From Astrocystis sublimbata (lineage: Eukaryota; Ascomycota; Sordariomycetes; Xylariales; Xylariaceae), in the NCBI GenBank assembly GCA_022453515.1, contig JAJNNY010000014.1, positions 715,561 through 779,560 on the forward strand: 64,000 bases of DNA. The letters run 5' to 3'. The notes beneath the pieces were generated by a model. The model saw only the letters and a list, made by a program, of their open reading frames with translations, did no database searches and was not told where the DNA came from. A program made the position numbers and the translations under genes. Positions 52,814-62,915 of the stretch are shown here, in pieces; within the stretch, counting starts at the first letter, position 1, and every line of letters begins with the position of its first letter.

Positions 52814-53947
52814 TTTGGCGGTGGGAATGATGGTGATGTATTTGTTCTGTGATGGGGAGAACTGGAGGAAAGGTAGGCCGTTGAACAGCAAGAGTAAAGA
52901 ATGAAGAAGCTAAGTCTTGGTGGATTAGGTAGGCTGCCTCTGCGTCTGCATACGTGTAGTGTAAGGCGCAACAAAGTCGTGCTCCGCTTTGGATTGGGAA
53001 TTTGTGATTGGGGGAAGGGAATGGAGAAGGATGGAAGAGGAAAAACATCGGATACTGTTCGATTGTCACCTTTGCGACAGGATGCACCGCAGAGCCCGCA
53101 GGGTAGCTTCCCCACAGTGTCGAGCTGGTGAGGTCCAGTTGGACTGACTTACCTAAGTCCCTGGGGCGCGGTCCTGCAGCCCCCTTGAAAGACCCTGAGG
53201 GTGTGCTGTGGCGTGCCAAAGAGGACACTTGTTCTAGACGCGTTCGATGCATGCAGCATGATAAGCCAGAACCCCACCCACCTGCACCGGCCTAGGCAGT
53301 ACCTAAACCTCTTTAGACCTTCCTCCATCTCTTCTCTTATCACGATTCGCCCCCATCTCCAACCTCTTACTGTAGAGCCTCATTCTCATGACCTCGACCC
53401 ATCCATATGTCTATTCCAGTGACCAATTATCTGGAATTAAGTACCTCAGCGAATGTGGACTCCTCAATGGGCTTGTCTGCAAAATATCATTGTTGTTGCA
53501 AATTAGACTGATGAATGGTCGTGTCAATCGTGGATAATGCCTACAAGCCTCACATTCACAGATACCCAGCACCCACTACCTTCGTTTAGGAGGCTACCTC
53601 GGCTACCTAGGTAGGTCTACAACATAAAAAGCTGACGAAATAGTTTGCACGACAAAGAAAGGATATGATGTTATACCTTATTCTTTAGCCTTAGAAGCTG
53701 AGTTTGACGAGGCATTCAAAAACGCCTGCCCATGCTTGCCCAGAACTGAAAACCACCGAGGCAAACATGGCAGCCTATTCACTGAATATAATGCCTAACG
53801 GGTTACCACAGCCGTGGTCATTGCCTCTTAGATGACATTCAAGGGATGCCGTGTCATAGTTACCACGGCACTACCTTTTGTTCTACCTAGGTATTCACTA
53901 GGTAACGGTAAGAGTCTGAGCATAAAAGTCAGTGCCGCTGCTCAGCC
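52814..53947. promoter_or_regulatory. Upstream region of PHO88 and spacer
   Basis: This 1.1-kb stretch holds the PHO88 promoter and the upstream region of the next gene. CTACCTAGGTAGG-type palindromic DNA occurs around 53600-53615 and CTACCTAGGTA at 53883-53893. No gene is supported. Confidence 0.45.
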
Positions 53948-54883
53948 ATGGATCTTTTCTGTGTTCGCAAACCTCACTATCGCCACACTGGGAACACGCT
54001 GCACCGAAAGAGACCCATCAAGTGCAAGGAGAAGGCACCTCTCCTACGAACATCCTTCATACAGATTGAAGCCAGACCAAGACCACACCAACATACCACC
54101 AGGAACATGAACCGAGGACACGGAAACGGTGGAATAATGGGCGACGCTCTGGGAAGGGTGGCACAATACCCACTTCGACCTGCGCCGTTGCCACCTGTTT
54201 TCGGGATGGAAATGCAAGATCCAGACGAATGCCTAAATCGCCATTTTGACAGACCCAACGCCAGAGCACAAAAGAATAATCTAGGTGCAGCTCGCAACTT
54301 GGCACCGGCATACGACAACAATAACAACAATAACAAAAACGACTACAATGACAATGCACCGGCAGCAGACCAGCAATGTGTCTGCGGCTGTGCTAGCCAT
54401 CGCCCACAAGATGGGAACCAAGGCGAAGCCCAAAACAACCGCCCACCATCGCCCACGAACAGCAACTATCTGAATCAGATCGAAACTCTTCTAGATAGCC
54501 AGATTCTGCGAAAGGCAAGGCAAAATCGCCCCAACCCACCCGTGAAGGAGGTCAACGTACACCCTCATTCGATGCGCCAATGGCGATTTCCTGTCGTGGA
54601 GCACCGCTTGGAAGCCCCTGGTTGCCTCGCTGCAAACCCGGAGTGCACCATGGCCTGTCTGCCCGAGGGCGGGACTATTGCTGACCTCGAGAGGCACCTG
54701 ACTCGTATGCCTGGGCATTTCGCTATGGTCAGGGTCACATCGACGAAGGAGTTGGTGCGTCTACGGAGTTACCTTACGCTTGGGGAGCTGCATGGGGCTG
54801 CGTTGCAGCTGGAGGTCTATCCGCGGTTGCAACCGACTGATGGGACTGTGACCGAGCTCTGGGATCCCATCGGAAAAAGGTAA
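53948..54883 (+). CDS. Hypothetical protein with Asn-rich linker
   Basis: The open frame encodes 311 residues from ATG 53948. An internal ATG at 54110 (MNRGHGNGG) is a reasonable alternative start, because the first 54 residues are basic and not obviously conserved. The middle has a run of Asn encoded by AAC/AAT repeats (about 54309-54340) and a Cys cluster QQCVCGCASH. The C-terminal third looks like a folded domain: QWRFPVVEHRLEAPGCLA, then PECTMACLPEGGTIADLERH, then HFAMVRVTSTKELVRLRSYL, then GELHGAALQLEV. No signal peptide or membrane segment is seen. I do not recognise the family. The length and codon regularity support a real gene. Confidence 0.65.
   Translation: MDLFCVRKPHYRHTGNTLHRKRPIKCKEKAPLLRTSFIQIEARPRPHQHTTRNMNRGHGNGGIMGDALGRVAQYPLRPAPLPPVFGMEMQDPDECLNRHFDRPNARAQKNNLGAARNLAPAYDNNNNNNKNDYNDNAPAADQQCVCGCASHRPQDGNQGEAQNNRPPSPTNSNYLNQIETLLDSQILRKARQNRPNPPVKEVNVHPHSMRQWRFPVVEHRLEAPGCLAANPECTMACLPEGGTIADLERHLTRMPGHFAMVRVTSTKELVRLRSYLTLGELHGAALQLEVYPRLQPTDGTVTELWDPIGKR
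54309..54340 (+). repeat. AAC/AAT triplet tract encoding poly-Asn
   Basis: The sequence ACAACAATAACAACAATAAC encodes consecutive Asn residues in the 53948-54883 protein. It is a length-variable site by nature. Confidence 0.8.
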
Positions 54884-55222
54884 CGGTAATGGCATATGAT
54901 GAGCGTGAAATGGTTGCCATAGCTGGAGTTATGAATGCGTCGTGTCCTTCAGTAAAGGAAATGTCCATGGGTGCACTCGGGGAAATACTGTACTTATAAT
55001 TGCGAGAAGGAGAGTTCACGCTGACATGTGGGCAAAGCTGTCTCAATCAATAATGAACGTGATCAGGGAGGTGTAGTGTATCTACCTAAAATAACCAGCG
55101 AAATGTTCTTCTCTACCCATATTTACAATAGTACAGGTGCCAACTTTGAATTAAACCAACCATGCCATAACTCCAACCCAGATCCGTACTTCAACCCTTC
55201 ACCCTCGCCACCCACTACTTAC
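54884..55222. other. Convergent spacer
   Basis: The spacer holds the 3' flanks of two convergent hypothetical genes; nothing else is seen. Confidence 0.5.
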
Positions 55223-57094
55223 TTATTTAACCAAAGGCTGCTTCGACCCGCACATCAACCGTTCCGACAACTCCATCCCCGGCTGACAACACGCCTCCTC
55301 ATACACCGCCCTCGATATCCGCGGCGGCCCATCGTCTCCCAGACCCTGCAGCCACTCCGCCTCGGCGCTGGCCACCTTGGCCACCGACTCCCCCTGAAAC
55401 GGATTCAGCATCTTGGAAATGGCCAGCTTACTCGGCGCGCTGAAACACGACGTGTCGCCACAATTCGCCAACCTCCACTCCTCCCACGTAAAAGCGACAC
55501 CCAAGATTGGGCGCTGGCCTTTCGGAAGCGCCTCCCTTCGCAGACGATACAGAACCCCCTTCTGCACATCCAGCGAAGCAGCACGGTACTGGCGAATCAA
55601 AGCCTTCGCGCCCTCGAGCCGCGCCTTTTCATTCCTCTGCTCCTCCGCCGACTCCCTTATGGGCCCGACCTCGTTGTACAGCAGCACCCGGGGGTCTATC
55701 GGGGGCTCTGGAAACGCCCTCTGCAACATCTCTACGCCGCGCGCCATCTCGGCTTTCAAAACCATCAGCCGCCGCACGCGGCGCTCGAGAAGCCGCGCCG
55801 ACACGAACAAAGAGTAGTCCATCTTGTCGTCCTCTGCGCGCCGCCCGCGCAGACAGCCGTACTCGAGCCACTTCTCTGGCTTCAGAACCTCTTCCGGATG
55901 GGTCATGGACTGCCGCTCTTCGTCGGCGAGGGCGGCGGTTACGAGGTGCGGGTAGGTCGCGTCGAGGTGCCGGGACAGGATCTGGTGTGTGAGGGTTAAC
56001 TCGTCCGTGATGCGGCGCGCGGCGAAGCGGAGGGCCTTGGCGCAGCGGTCGGGGGAGATGGGTTTCGATGTGGAGGAAGAGGTGGAAGTGCTGGTGCTGG
56101 CGCTGTTGCTGTTGTCATTCCCTTCTCCGCCTCCCGCACACCTCCAAGCCTCCGCCTCCAGCACATACTCCCTCCTCTCAAGGACGTTCGCCCACTGCTG
56201 CTCCTTCCTGCCCACGATCGATGCATTCCGCTTATTCACAACCGTGCGCCCCTGCATGCCGATCCACTTCACCCCTTCTTGCAAAATGATCGCGCGTGTA
56301 TCACTCCCACTACCACTTCCTCCACTACCACTTCCTCCACTACCACCACTACCTCCACTACCACCACTACCTCCACTACCACCACTACCTCCACTACCAC
56401 CACTACCTCCACTACCACCATTACCTCCACTACCACCACCATTACCATCACCGTAAATACCAGCATCAGCAACAAGATCCGCAATAACCCTCTCGCGATC
56501 CTCGGCAAACACATTCCACTCCAGCCGTGCGAGACCCAGCTCCTGTGCGCGCAGCACAATGAGGTCCTCCCATTTTTTCCTGAATTCAGCTGCCTGTCGC
56601 GCTTTCTTGGCTTCGGCCGCCGCGATTCCGGCGTGGTATATCTGCACGATTCTTTCGACTCTTGGGTTTTCATACTCTATTTTTACTGAACTTGTTGTCG
56701 TGCTTGCTGCTGCCTTCATCTTCTTCGATAACGAAGAGGCGACAGAACCGGCATTCTCGAACCGAGCCGCGGTCGCCAGCTGCCGCGTCGCCATGTCCGC
56801 CGTGGCGAACCAGTCGTCGCCTTCGCGGTAGCATGCGATTCCGGCCCCGAAAAACGATGGCGCCGTGTCGGAGGGGCCGTCGTGCCCTGTGCTGGGGTAA
56901 TCCGAGAGGCGGTCGCTGGCGTGGGGGTAGATGTCCGTTGTGGTTAGGAGGCGGTGGTAGGCGCTCCAGAATGCGGACATTTGGGTGGTGGTTGGTGGGG
57001 GGTGGTATGGGGGGGAACCGGGGGGGTAGGGGGGGTATTTGGAAGGGGACGGGGAGGGGGTTGGGGAGGAGAGGTAGTGCTGATGTTGTACCAT
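55223..57094 (-). CDS. Hypothetical protein with Gly-Ser repeat, possibly membrane-anchored
   Basis: The continuous frame ends at 55223 and is open to 57511, but that upstream end is GTG. In-frame ATGs are at 57094 (623 residues) and 56980 (585 residues, MSAFWSAYHRLL); I use the first. In a neighbouring frame, ATG 57201 opens MRKIDRRYDNV..., a hydrophobic segment MFFATVLLFVLLWYN and a Pro-rich stretch. That frame meets the main one across several G/C homopolymers at 57000-57040, so the true protein may be a type II membrane protein starting at 57201. Other parts: helical KARQAAEFRKKWEDLIVLRA, a long (Gly-Gly-Ser)n tract, EGVKWIGMQGRTVVNKRNAS, and a C-terminal half with FTWEEWRLANCGDTSCFSAP. 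I do not recognise the family. Confidence 0.65.
   Translation of the reverse strand: MVQHQHYLSSPTPSPSPSKYPPYPPGSPPYHPPPTTTQMSAFWSAYHRLLTTTDIYPHASDRLSDYPSTGHDGPSDTAPSFFGAGIACYREGDDWFATADMATRQLATAARFENAGSVASSLSKKMKAAASTTTSSVKIEYENPRVERIVQIYHAGIAAAEAKKARQAAEFRKKWEDLIVLRAQELGLARLEWNVFAEDRERVIADLVADAGIYGDGNGGGSGGNGGSGGSGGSGGSGGSGGSGGSGGSGGSGGSGSGGSGSGSDTRAIILQEGVKWIGMQGRTVVNKRNASIVGRKEQQWANVLERREYVLEAEAWRCAGGGEGNDNSNSASTSTSTSSSTSKPISPDRCAKALRFAARRITDELTLTHQILSRHLDATYPHLVTAALADEERQSMTHPEEVLKPEKWLEYGCLRGRRAEDDKMDYSLFVSARLLERRVRRLMVLKAEMARGVEMLQRAFPEPPIDPRVLLYNEVGPIRESAEEQRNEKARLEGAKALIRQYRAASLDVQKGVLYRLRREALPKGQRPILGVAFTWEEWRLANCGDTSCFSAPSKLAISKMLNPFQGESVAKVASAEAEWLQGLGDDGPPRISRAVYEEACCQPGMELSERLMCGSKQPLVK
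56301..56451 (-). repeat. 9-bp minisatellite encoding (Gly-Gly-Ser)n
   Basis: The plus strand shows repeated CCACTACCA/CCACTACCT units for about 150 bp. On the coding strand they read GGTAGTGGA/GGTAGTGGT and encode about twelve Gly-Gly-Ser blocks. The unit is a multiple of three, so copy-number change keeps the frame. It forms a flexible linker between two helical parts of the hypothetical protein. Confidence 0.88.
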
Positions 57095-57201
57095 AGCAGG
57101 ACGAACAGGAGCACTGTGGCGAAGAACATTGTGCGGTTTTCGGTGGGTGTGCGTGGTGGCGTGGTGCGCACGTTGTCGTAGCGTCGGTCGATTTTGCGCA
57201 T

Positions 57202-58634
57202 TTTGGTGGTGGGGGGAAGGGACGGGATGGGAATGTTTATCAGGTATTGCGTGTTTGGAGGGAAAGGGGTCGTTGCGACCGGTTCTTGTGTTTCTCAAGG
57301 TGGAAGTCTCTAGCAAAGTCGCGAGGAGGTAGGTGGTAGGTACGGTAGGTAGAGGTTGGTGTTGTTCCAGGCGCTTGGGTATGGAATGAATGATCGTGTG
57401 ATGCTTCTTCCCGTCGCCTGTTGTTTCTTGAAGTGTCGTAGGGGAGTTGCAGTTGCAGTGGGAAGATGCGAGAGGATGTCGCGTAATTCTGATGGGTTTG
57501 GCTTCGTTCACTCATTAGGGCAGTAACTGCTCAAAGCCTGTTTTCTTTTGTTTGTTTGCACTATACGATTGTGCTAGTTTGAGCTCTTCTTTGAGCCCTC
57601 GTGGTCCATGTTTTCAGAATCCATCATCAAGCCTATGCTTGCGGAAGTCTTCGGATTCCCTTTGTTTGGAGTCCTATACCACCCAAGCCCCTATACCAAC
57701 GACTCAGGGAATGCATGCCCAGGCTTCATCGAGAGTACGAGGCACGCTCTATCTGTTGGCAGCGGTTCATCTTGGCGGGGTCTATTGACGGGAGGCGTCT
57801 GCTCTTGTGCGAACATTTATAGTTCTGAGCCGACGCAGTGGATTGCGTCAGGAGTTCCCGCTTTCCTTTTCAACAGATGTCGCGTTTACTGCGTCCGTCT
57901 TTGTCTCTTTCCGTCGCAAGAGCTGACAATAGGGGAGACCCTAGGGGCCATGCAGATCAGGCGGGAGTCACACGGGGTATGCATAAACGCAGTGTTTAAC
58001 CTTATCTATAAGCTTAATGTTAAATCTTGTGGGAAAAAGCTTAAATCTCAACTCTCCATGCAAAGTAAGCTCAAGGTTCGATCAGGTACGAACGGTATGA
58101 CACATGAACTTACGGCTCGGCTGCATAAAGCTTGAGTCTAACTCTATAACAGCCCCAGGTGACCACAGCCAGCCATGACGACATACTACAGCAGCAGGAA
58201 GCGTGCCCAAAATGTTTAACTTTGACACTTCGCGATGCCCATACACGTGGACTTTTCGGCGTGACGCGATGCGATGACCAATATTCCCGATGATGCCTTC
58301 TCATCGAGGGGTCTGTGCTTGAGCACTGCCATTTGTTCACATCCCCTTCGACTATAAATTGTGCTCTCTGCCCCCGATTGTTGATTTTCTCTTCTCTCCT
58401 CTCCATTTTATCCACATCTCATCCATCATTACAACCATCCTCATCAACCATCCTCATCAAACAGACTTCCTTTACCATCACTTCTATCTTGTCCATCATT
58501 CATTATCATCAGACATACCTATACCATCACGTTTTCATCTTCATCGTTGCGCTATCGCTTCAGTCCTTGTACACCTGCCGGTGCATGCTCTCCTGTTGAG
58601 TCCACCCTACAGACCTTCTGCGCCAGAGAATCAA
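57202..58634. other. 1.4-kb spacer
   Basis: No gene is firmly supported. A plus-strand frame at 57608-58135 (175 codons) has no recognisable domain. The stretch 58370-58600 is rich in CAT/CCATC pyrimidine DNA of the type seen in fungal 5' leaders and precedes the decayed gene candidate. Confidence 0.45.
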
Positions 58635-59945
58635 ATGGCAAAAGCAGACATCGGTATGAGTTCTTCAATTGGTGATCCAGCGACGTGTCAATCATCTGAC
58701 TGCCATTTCAGACAACCAGAACCGAGAGATAGATATGCTTCTCACTATTGATCCAGCATTTCTTAGAGAGTGGAACGCGGTCATCAACTTCTTTCATTCT
58801 CAGTCCCCCGCGTCATCGGCTCGAAAATCTATGGACTTTGTTACCCGAGGTGTTTGCTCGCCCCTTTGAACAGAAGCCTGAGACCTGCTTGGTTGATGCG
58901 TTCGATGTTGCAATCATACCACGACACTGATTATCTTCTCGCTCATGGCCGATGCCGACAGTACCTTTCATGGAGCACTTTGCCCGATGTGTCTTTCCTG
59001 CTCACTCCTGTTCACTCTCTCCCTTGTTTCTACTACACCATCGGTGTCGAGATGCAGGCAATACCAGCATTTCCGGTGCCCGAAGCACACGCATCCACGC
59101 ACATCGAGCAGCTGGATAGTATGGACGGGTCTCAGCCTGAGAGTGGCTAAAAGACTGTGCAAATGGGACCCAACCCAGGGTGCCAGGAGTGCGCTTCTGG
59201 AGGACGATGCCCTCAAGTACAACCTGGTGAGTTGGAAACACTGACTGTTCTGTGATTTTGCAATACTAATTCTCACTCATCAAAGAATGCCCGGTTTTCT
59301 CATCGGTGATTGGACCAAGCAAGATGCGGGCGAGAGAAGAAAGGAGAAGAAGCCTTCGCGCCCTGAAGAAGGTCTAGGCTTTGCGATTCCGCTCAGGTCA
59401 GTACGGTTCAATCCTTGTCCGTGATGAATCACTTCTGACACCTGAGGCGCAGACCATGTGGTATTCCCGCAGAGCCCCCAAGCACCAGGTCTTGAAAAGA
59501 TTGTGGATTGGAACTGAGACATGTTCGAGATCAAGTCCATGACAGCTCAACAGGCGAGACTCATGCCAAGGCACATTTCCGAGAAGCACCGCGACCCCTT
59601 TTTGACAAGGGGTACATCTGAATTGAAAGCCGGCCCCATATTACCACCAAAGCAATGTTCATTCGAAATTCCAGCTTGACGACTACATCTTTCTTTATGG
59701 TAATAGAAGTCTCTAGGTGGACGCTTCAACATCTGCCAACAGAAGGACTCACCCGCAGATCAGGATCGGATGCGGCCGAGAGATATGACCCAATACCTCA
59801 GAGAATTTCTATGTCCGGATATGTCCAAGCACATATTGACGGGGTTTTCCGTTGGTGATAAAAGTGTTCTACTATGCACTGTCAATGGCATGCTTTTATG
59901 TCAGAATTTCCCATTGTCTCGGACTTGATGCATCTTGAGGTTGCA
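58635..59945 (+). pseudogene. Possible decayed or multi-intron gene, family unknown
   Basis: A plausible start is ATG 58635 with a 58-bp intron (GTATGAG..TTTCAG, 58654-58711) giving MAKADIDNQNREIDMLLTID, then PAFLREWNAVINFF. After that, protein-like sequence continues in shifting frames: ENLWTLLPEVFARPFEQKPE in a second, DTDYLLAHGRCRQYLSWSTL in a third. Further on, DWTKQDAGERRKEKKPSRPE lies at 59310, after a GTGAGT donor and an AAG acceptor. MTQYLREFLCPDMSKHILTG lies near 59788. I could not join these with consistent splice sites, so decay by frameshift is likely. No family is recognised. Confidence 0.3.
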
Positions 59946-62584
59946 GAATGAAAAGCTCCCTGTCTTTCGAAAAAAACTAACTCAACCCTTTCTTCCGGCG
60001 CTTCTGATGCAGCTGCTGGTGAACCCTCGAGTTCAACGCTTTCTCTGAAGCCAACTTGCAAGATCCCCTCTCTAGCAACCACGCACTGAGCTGCATGTGG
60101 CCTGCCGCTGGACCGTGTCCTCAATTTAATCCTAGCCCTCAATCCACATTTCAGCAAGCGAAGAAAAATGCCTCGCAGAACTGGTAAAAGGTTCGGCTAC
60201 TGCAGAATATCCTGCACGCAAGTTGCTGGACGCAATGCCTCGACCTCGACGAAGCCATCAAATCATAGATGGACCAAACCAAACGTTAAGACAATCATCA
60301 AGCGCATCACCCTTCAAGCATAGGATCGAATCAGCCGAAACGCCAGCTTTACTGTTCGAGCTATCTTCGACTTGCAATCTTGTCGTCGACTGCGAGACAT
60401 ACCAATCCTCGACACGATGCAACAGAATCGACAGCACTCTCATACATGATGTTTCACCATTTAGTACGCACATCCTAAACTTGGGGGAAAGCACAGTCGG
60501 TCCGTTCCCCAATGTCGTAAATCACCTTTGGGTGGCGTTATTTCGCCAATCATCAAGTAATACAGCTCCACAACACCTTTGAAGCCATTTCACTATTTCC
60601 ATACGTGCTGCGATAACCTCATTTCGTAATTTCGATTGCCCCGAAAACATGAGGCTATATGCACACTTGTTTTCCGACGGCAGCCCTCGATAATCTATTA
60701 TGATAAGACGACAGAAACCGCAATGAGGCTGTAGGACAGACGGATTCGAAACCCAGGCACACGGCTTACTTGTGCCGACATTTTGTCCAGACACGATGCC
60801 AACCCTTCGAACTGTGCAGATGTTCCTTGGCACTGGGGTCGCAAGAAGGGTCTGCGGATGGTGGAAGCGGATGGTGTCGGAGTAGACTCCAGATAGAATG
60901 TGCAACCGCGGCTACTTGTGTGTAATCTCTACAGTTAAGGGGCCTAGAGAGAAGGTGTTTACAGAATGTGAGAAGTAGAGGAAATGTTTGTAGCATACTT
61001 TATAAATATATACATATTCCCGTCGTATCCATCCATATGACCCCTCTCGACGGGCTGGTCCGCGTGAGTGATAGGCGTGGAACACGACATCGGAGATAGA
61101 CAGGTCGAGCCAACGTAGCTGGATAAATTCAGCTCCGGTAGCAATTAATACATTGTTAACACAACAAATATAAAAACATATATTCTAATTATAGGTTGAA
61201 CTACCAAGGTATACTAATATGGTTACACAAAATTTGTTTGAATTGAAAACATGCTAATATTATAATCTGCTGCTAGTAATTTAATGAATGACTAGGCTAT
61301 ATCCCTAATCATGTTTGAACATTGAAATGAACCTTGTCCTTATACTTACACTCGTTGCATATCTCTTTTGAATCGGTAGGCGCCGGGCCCCCGAGCAAGC
61401 GGATAGCATGATGTGATGTAGCAAAGAACACCACTTCCCCTATTCCCCCATACCCCCTCTTTTCATCGCCCCCTGTGCCTCAATGGCTAGAGCATGGACC
61501 AGGCGATGATACATTAATGGGGTTCGGTCTACAGACGTGCATGCCTGGGCAGCCGGGTCCGTGCGCAACCTTGTTTCCGGCTGGGCAACCGCAGCCTTGG
61601 ACAACGTAACAGTATAATACGCAAGCCATTTTGAAGATCGTGAGATTTTAAAAGAGGTGTTAGTAAGATAATGTGCTTGATAATAAGATGAGGGATGATG
61701 ATTAACAATTGTTTTGTCTGTGTTCACGAAACAGTTGAAAATTGTTTCTGAGAAGGTAACCTATATATTATGAAGTTCTTTGATAGTGCATGATGAAAGA
61801 ATAAAAACAGTGCTTTTCTAACTGCAACTCAACACCATTCTTCCCAACACACATAAAAGTTATAGCGCTTTGTTCACATAATCTGTATGAATGAACATCA
61901 AAGTCATGGTGAAAGCTGCTGCCTCAACAAGATCATTATGATGATGAAACTAAGAAGGCGTGGCGAAATTTGCTTATCATGAGAGAACAAGACATGCTAG
62001 TGCTGATATAGCGTTAAGAAGGACAGGAGACGTGAGAACAAAAGCAACAGCTTCTTGGCACAAATGCATCTGCAACTCGCAACACTGTTCAGTCGCCTTT
62101 GTTGCTTCTTGAACAGTTTATCCTTCCTCCCGGCTCTGGCCGAGTCCTAGATCCATACCATACCATACATAGTCCAAACCAGAACTCTATTCCGCACCAA
62201 ATACAGTTGGCAGCCACAGTCCAAACCTAGTCACCATTGGCTAGATTCCCTGAAGAAATCTAAAGACTGGTATATTGCTATCTACCCAACCCCGACTTGA
62301 CGAACTCGCGGCTCTGTCAATTGGATACTTTATCAAGACTTATATACTTGGTCTGAGAAGGAAGCTCGTCATTCTCTGTGTTGCTTGTGATTCATTCCTC
62401 CGAGGGGCCAATTGTTATTTCATGATTGTTGTGTAAGTCGCCTTGGGACCTGGCTCTGGCTCGCCTGGGCTAGCGGGGTTTGGTGGGAGAGGCTAGATCC
62501 TTTAGGCATAGTAGAGCAGGAGGTATCTAGCGTATAATATTTGGTAGAGGTATGGTCGAAGACCAATAAACTCAGCAAACTCAG
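59946..62584. other. 2.6-kb gene-poor stretch
   Basis: No supported gene. The DNA is AT-rich at 61130-61350. Small open frames at 59882-60157, 60223-60582 and 60522-60905 lack recognisable features. The piece directly left of the LTR (62560-62584) contains a short repeat (AAACTCAG twice, once as AAACTCAGC). Confidence 0.45.
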
Positions 62585-62915
62585 TGTCACACGGGTCACT
62601 TCCGGGCTACCCAAATAGGAAGCCTACGCGCCCTAAACCTCTGAATATATAGATGATTGGATCAGAGCTACGGATCTAGAAGGTTATGAGGACCTCCGTA
62701 TGCAGGCGACAGCCAACAGGCATAAGTGAGGCGTTGCCGCAGACCCGAGGAAGGTCCGAAGCCGGCCTCAAGGGCTGCTAGAAGGAGCATAAATAGAAGG
62801 GATTCCTCCAGCCTGGAGTAGAGGCTTTAGGAGGACATGGACCCTTTTGTGCCCTAAAGAATTATTAGCTAAATTAAAGCCTATTCCAAGCCCTAGAAAC
62901 CTAGCCCTTATTATA
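62585..62915 (+). repeat. Left LTR, same family as the solo LTR at 428
   Basis: It has the same length, 331 bp, as the solo copy, with 7 transition differences and no indels by hand comparison. The 3' end reads TTATTATA where the solo copy has TTGTTACA, two RIP-type changes (TG to TA, CA to TA). Confidence 0.9.

Noticed and set aside
56269..56689. Thr- and Val-rich frames across the minisatellite.
   Set aside because: They are other-frame readings of the repeat that encodes Gly-Gly-Ser.
61440..61727. A tRNA-like look around 61450-61530 (GGTTCG-type box).
   Set aside because: No acceptor stem, D-loop and T-loop arrangement can be drawn; it is ordinary spacer.
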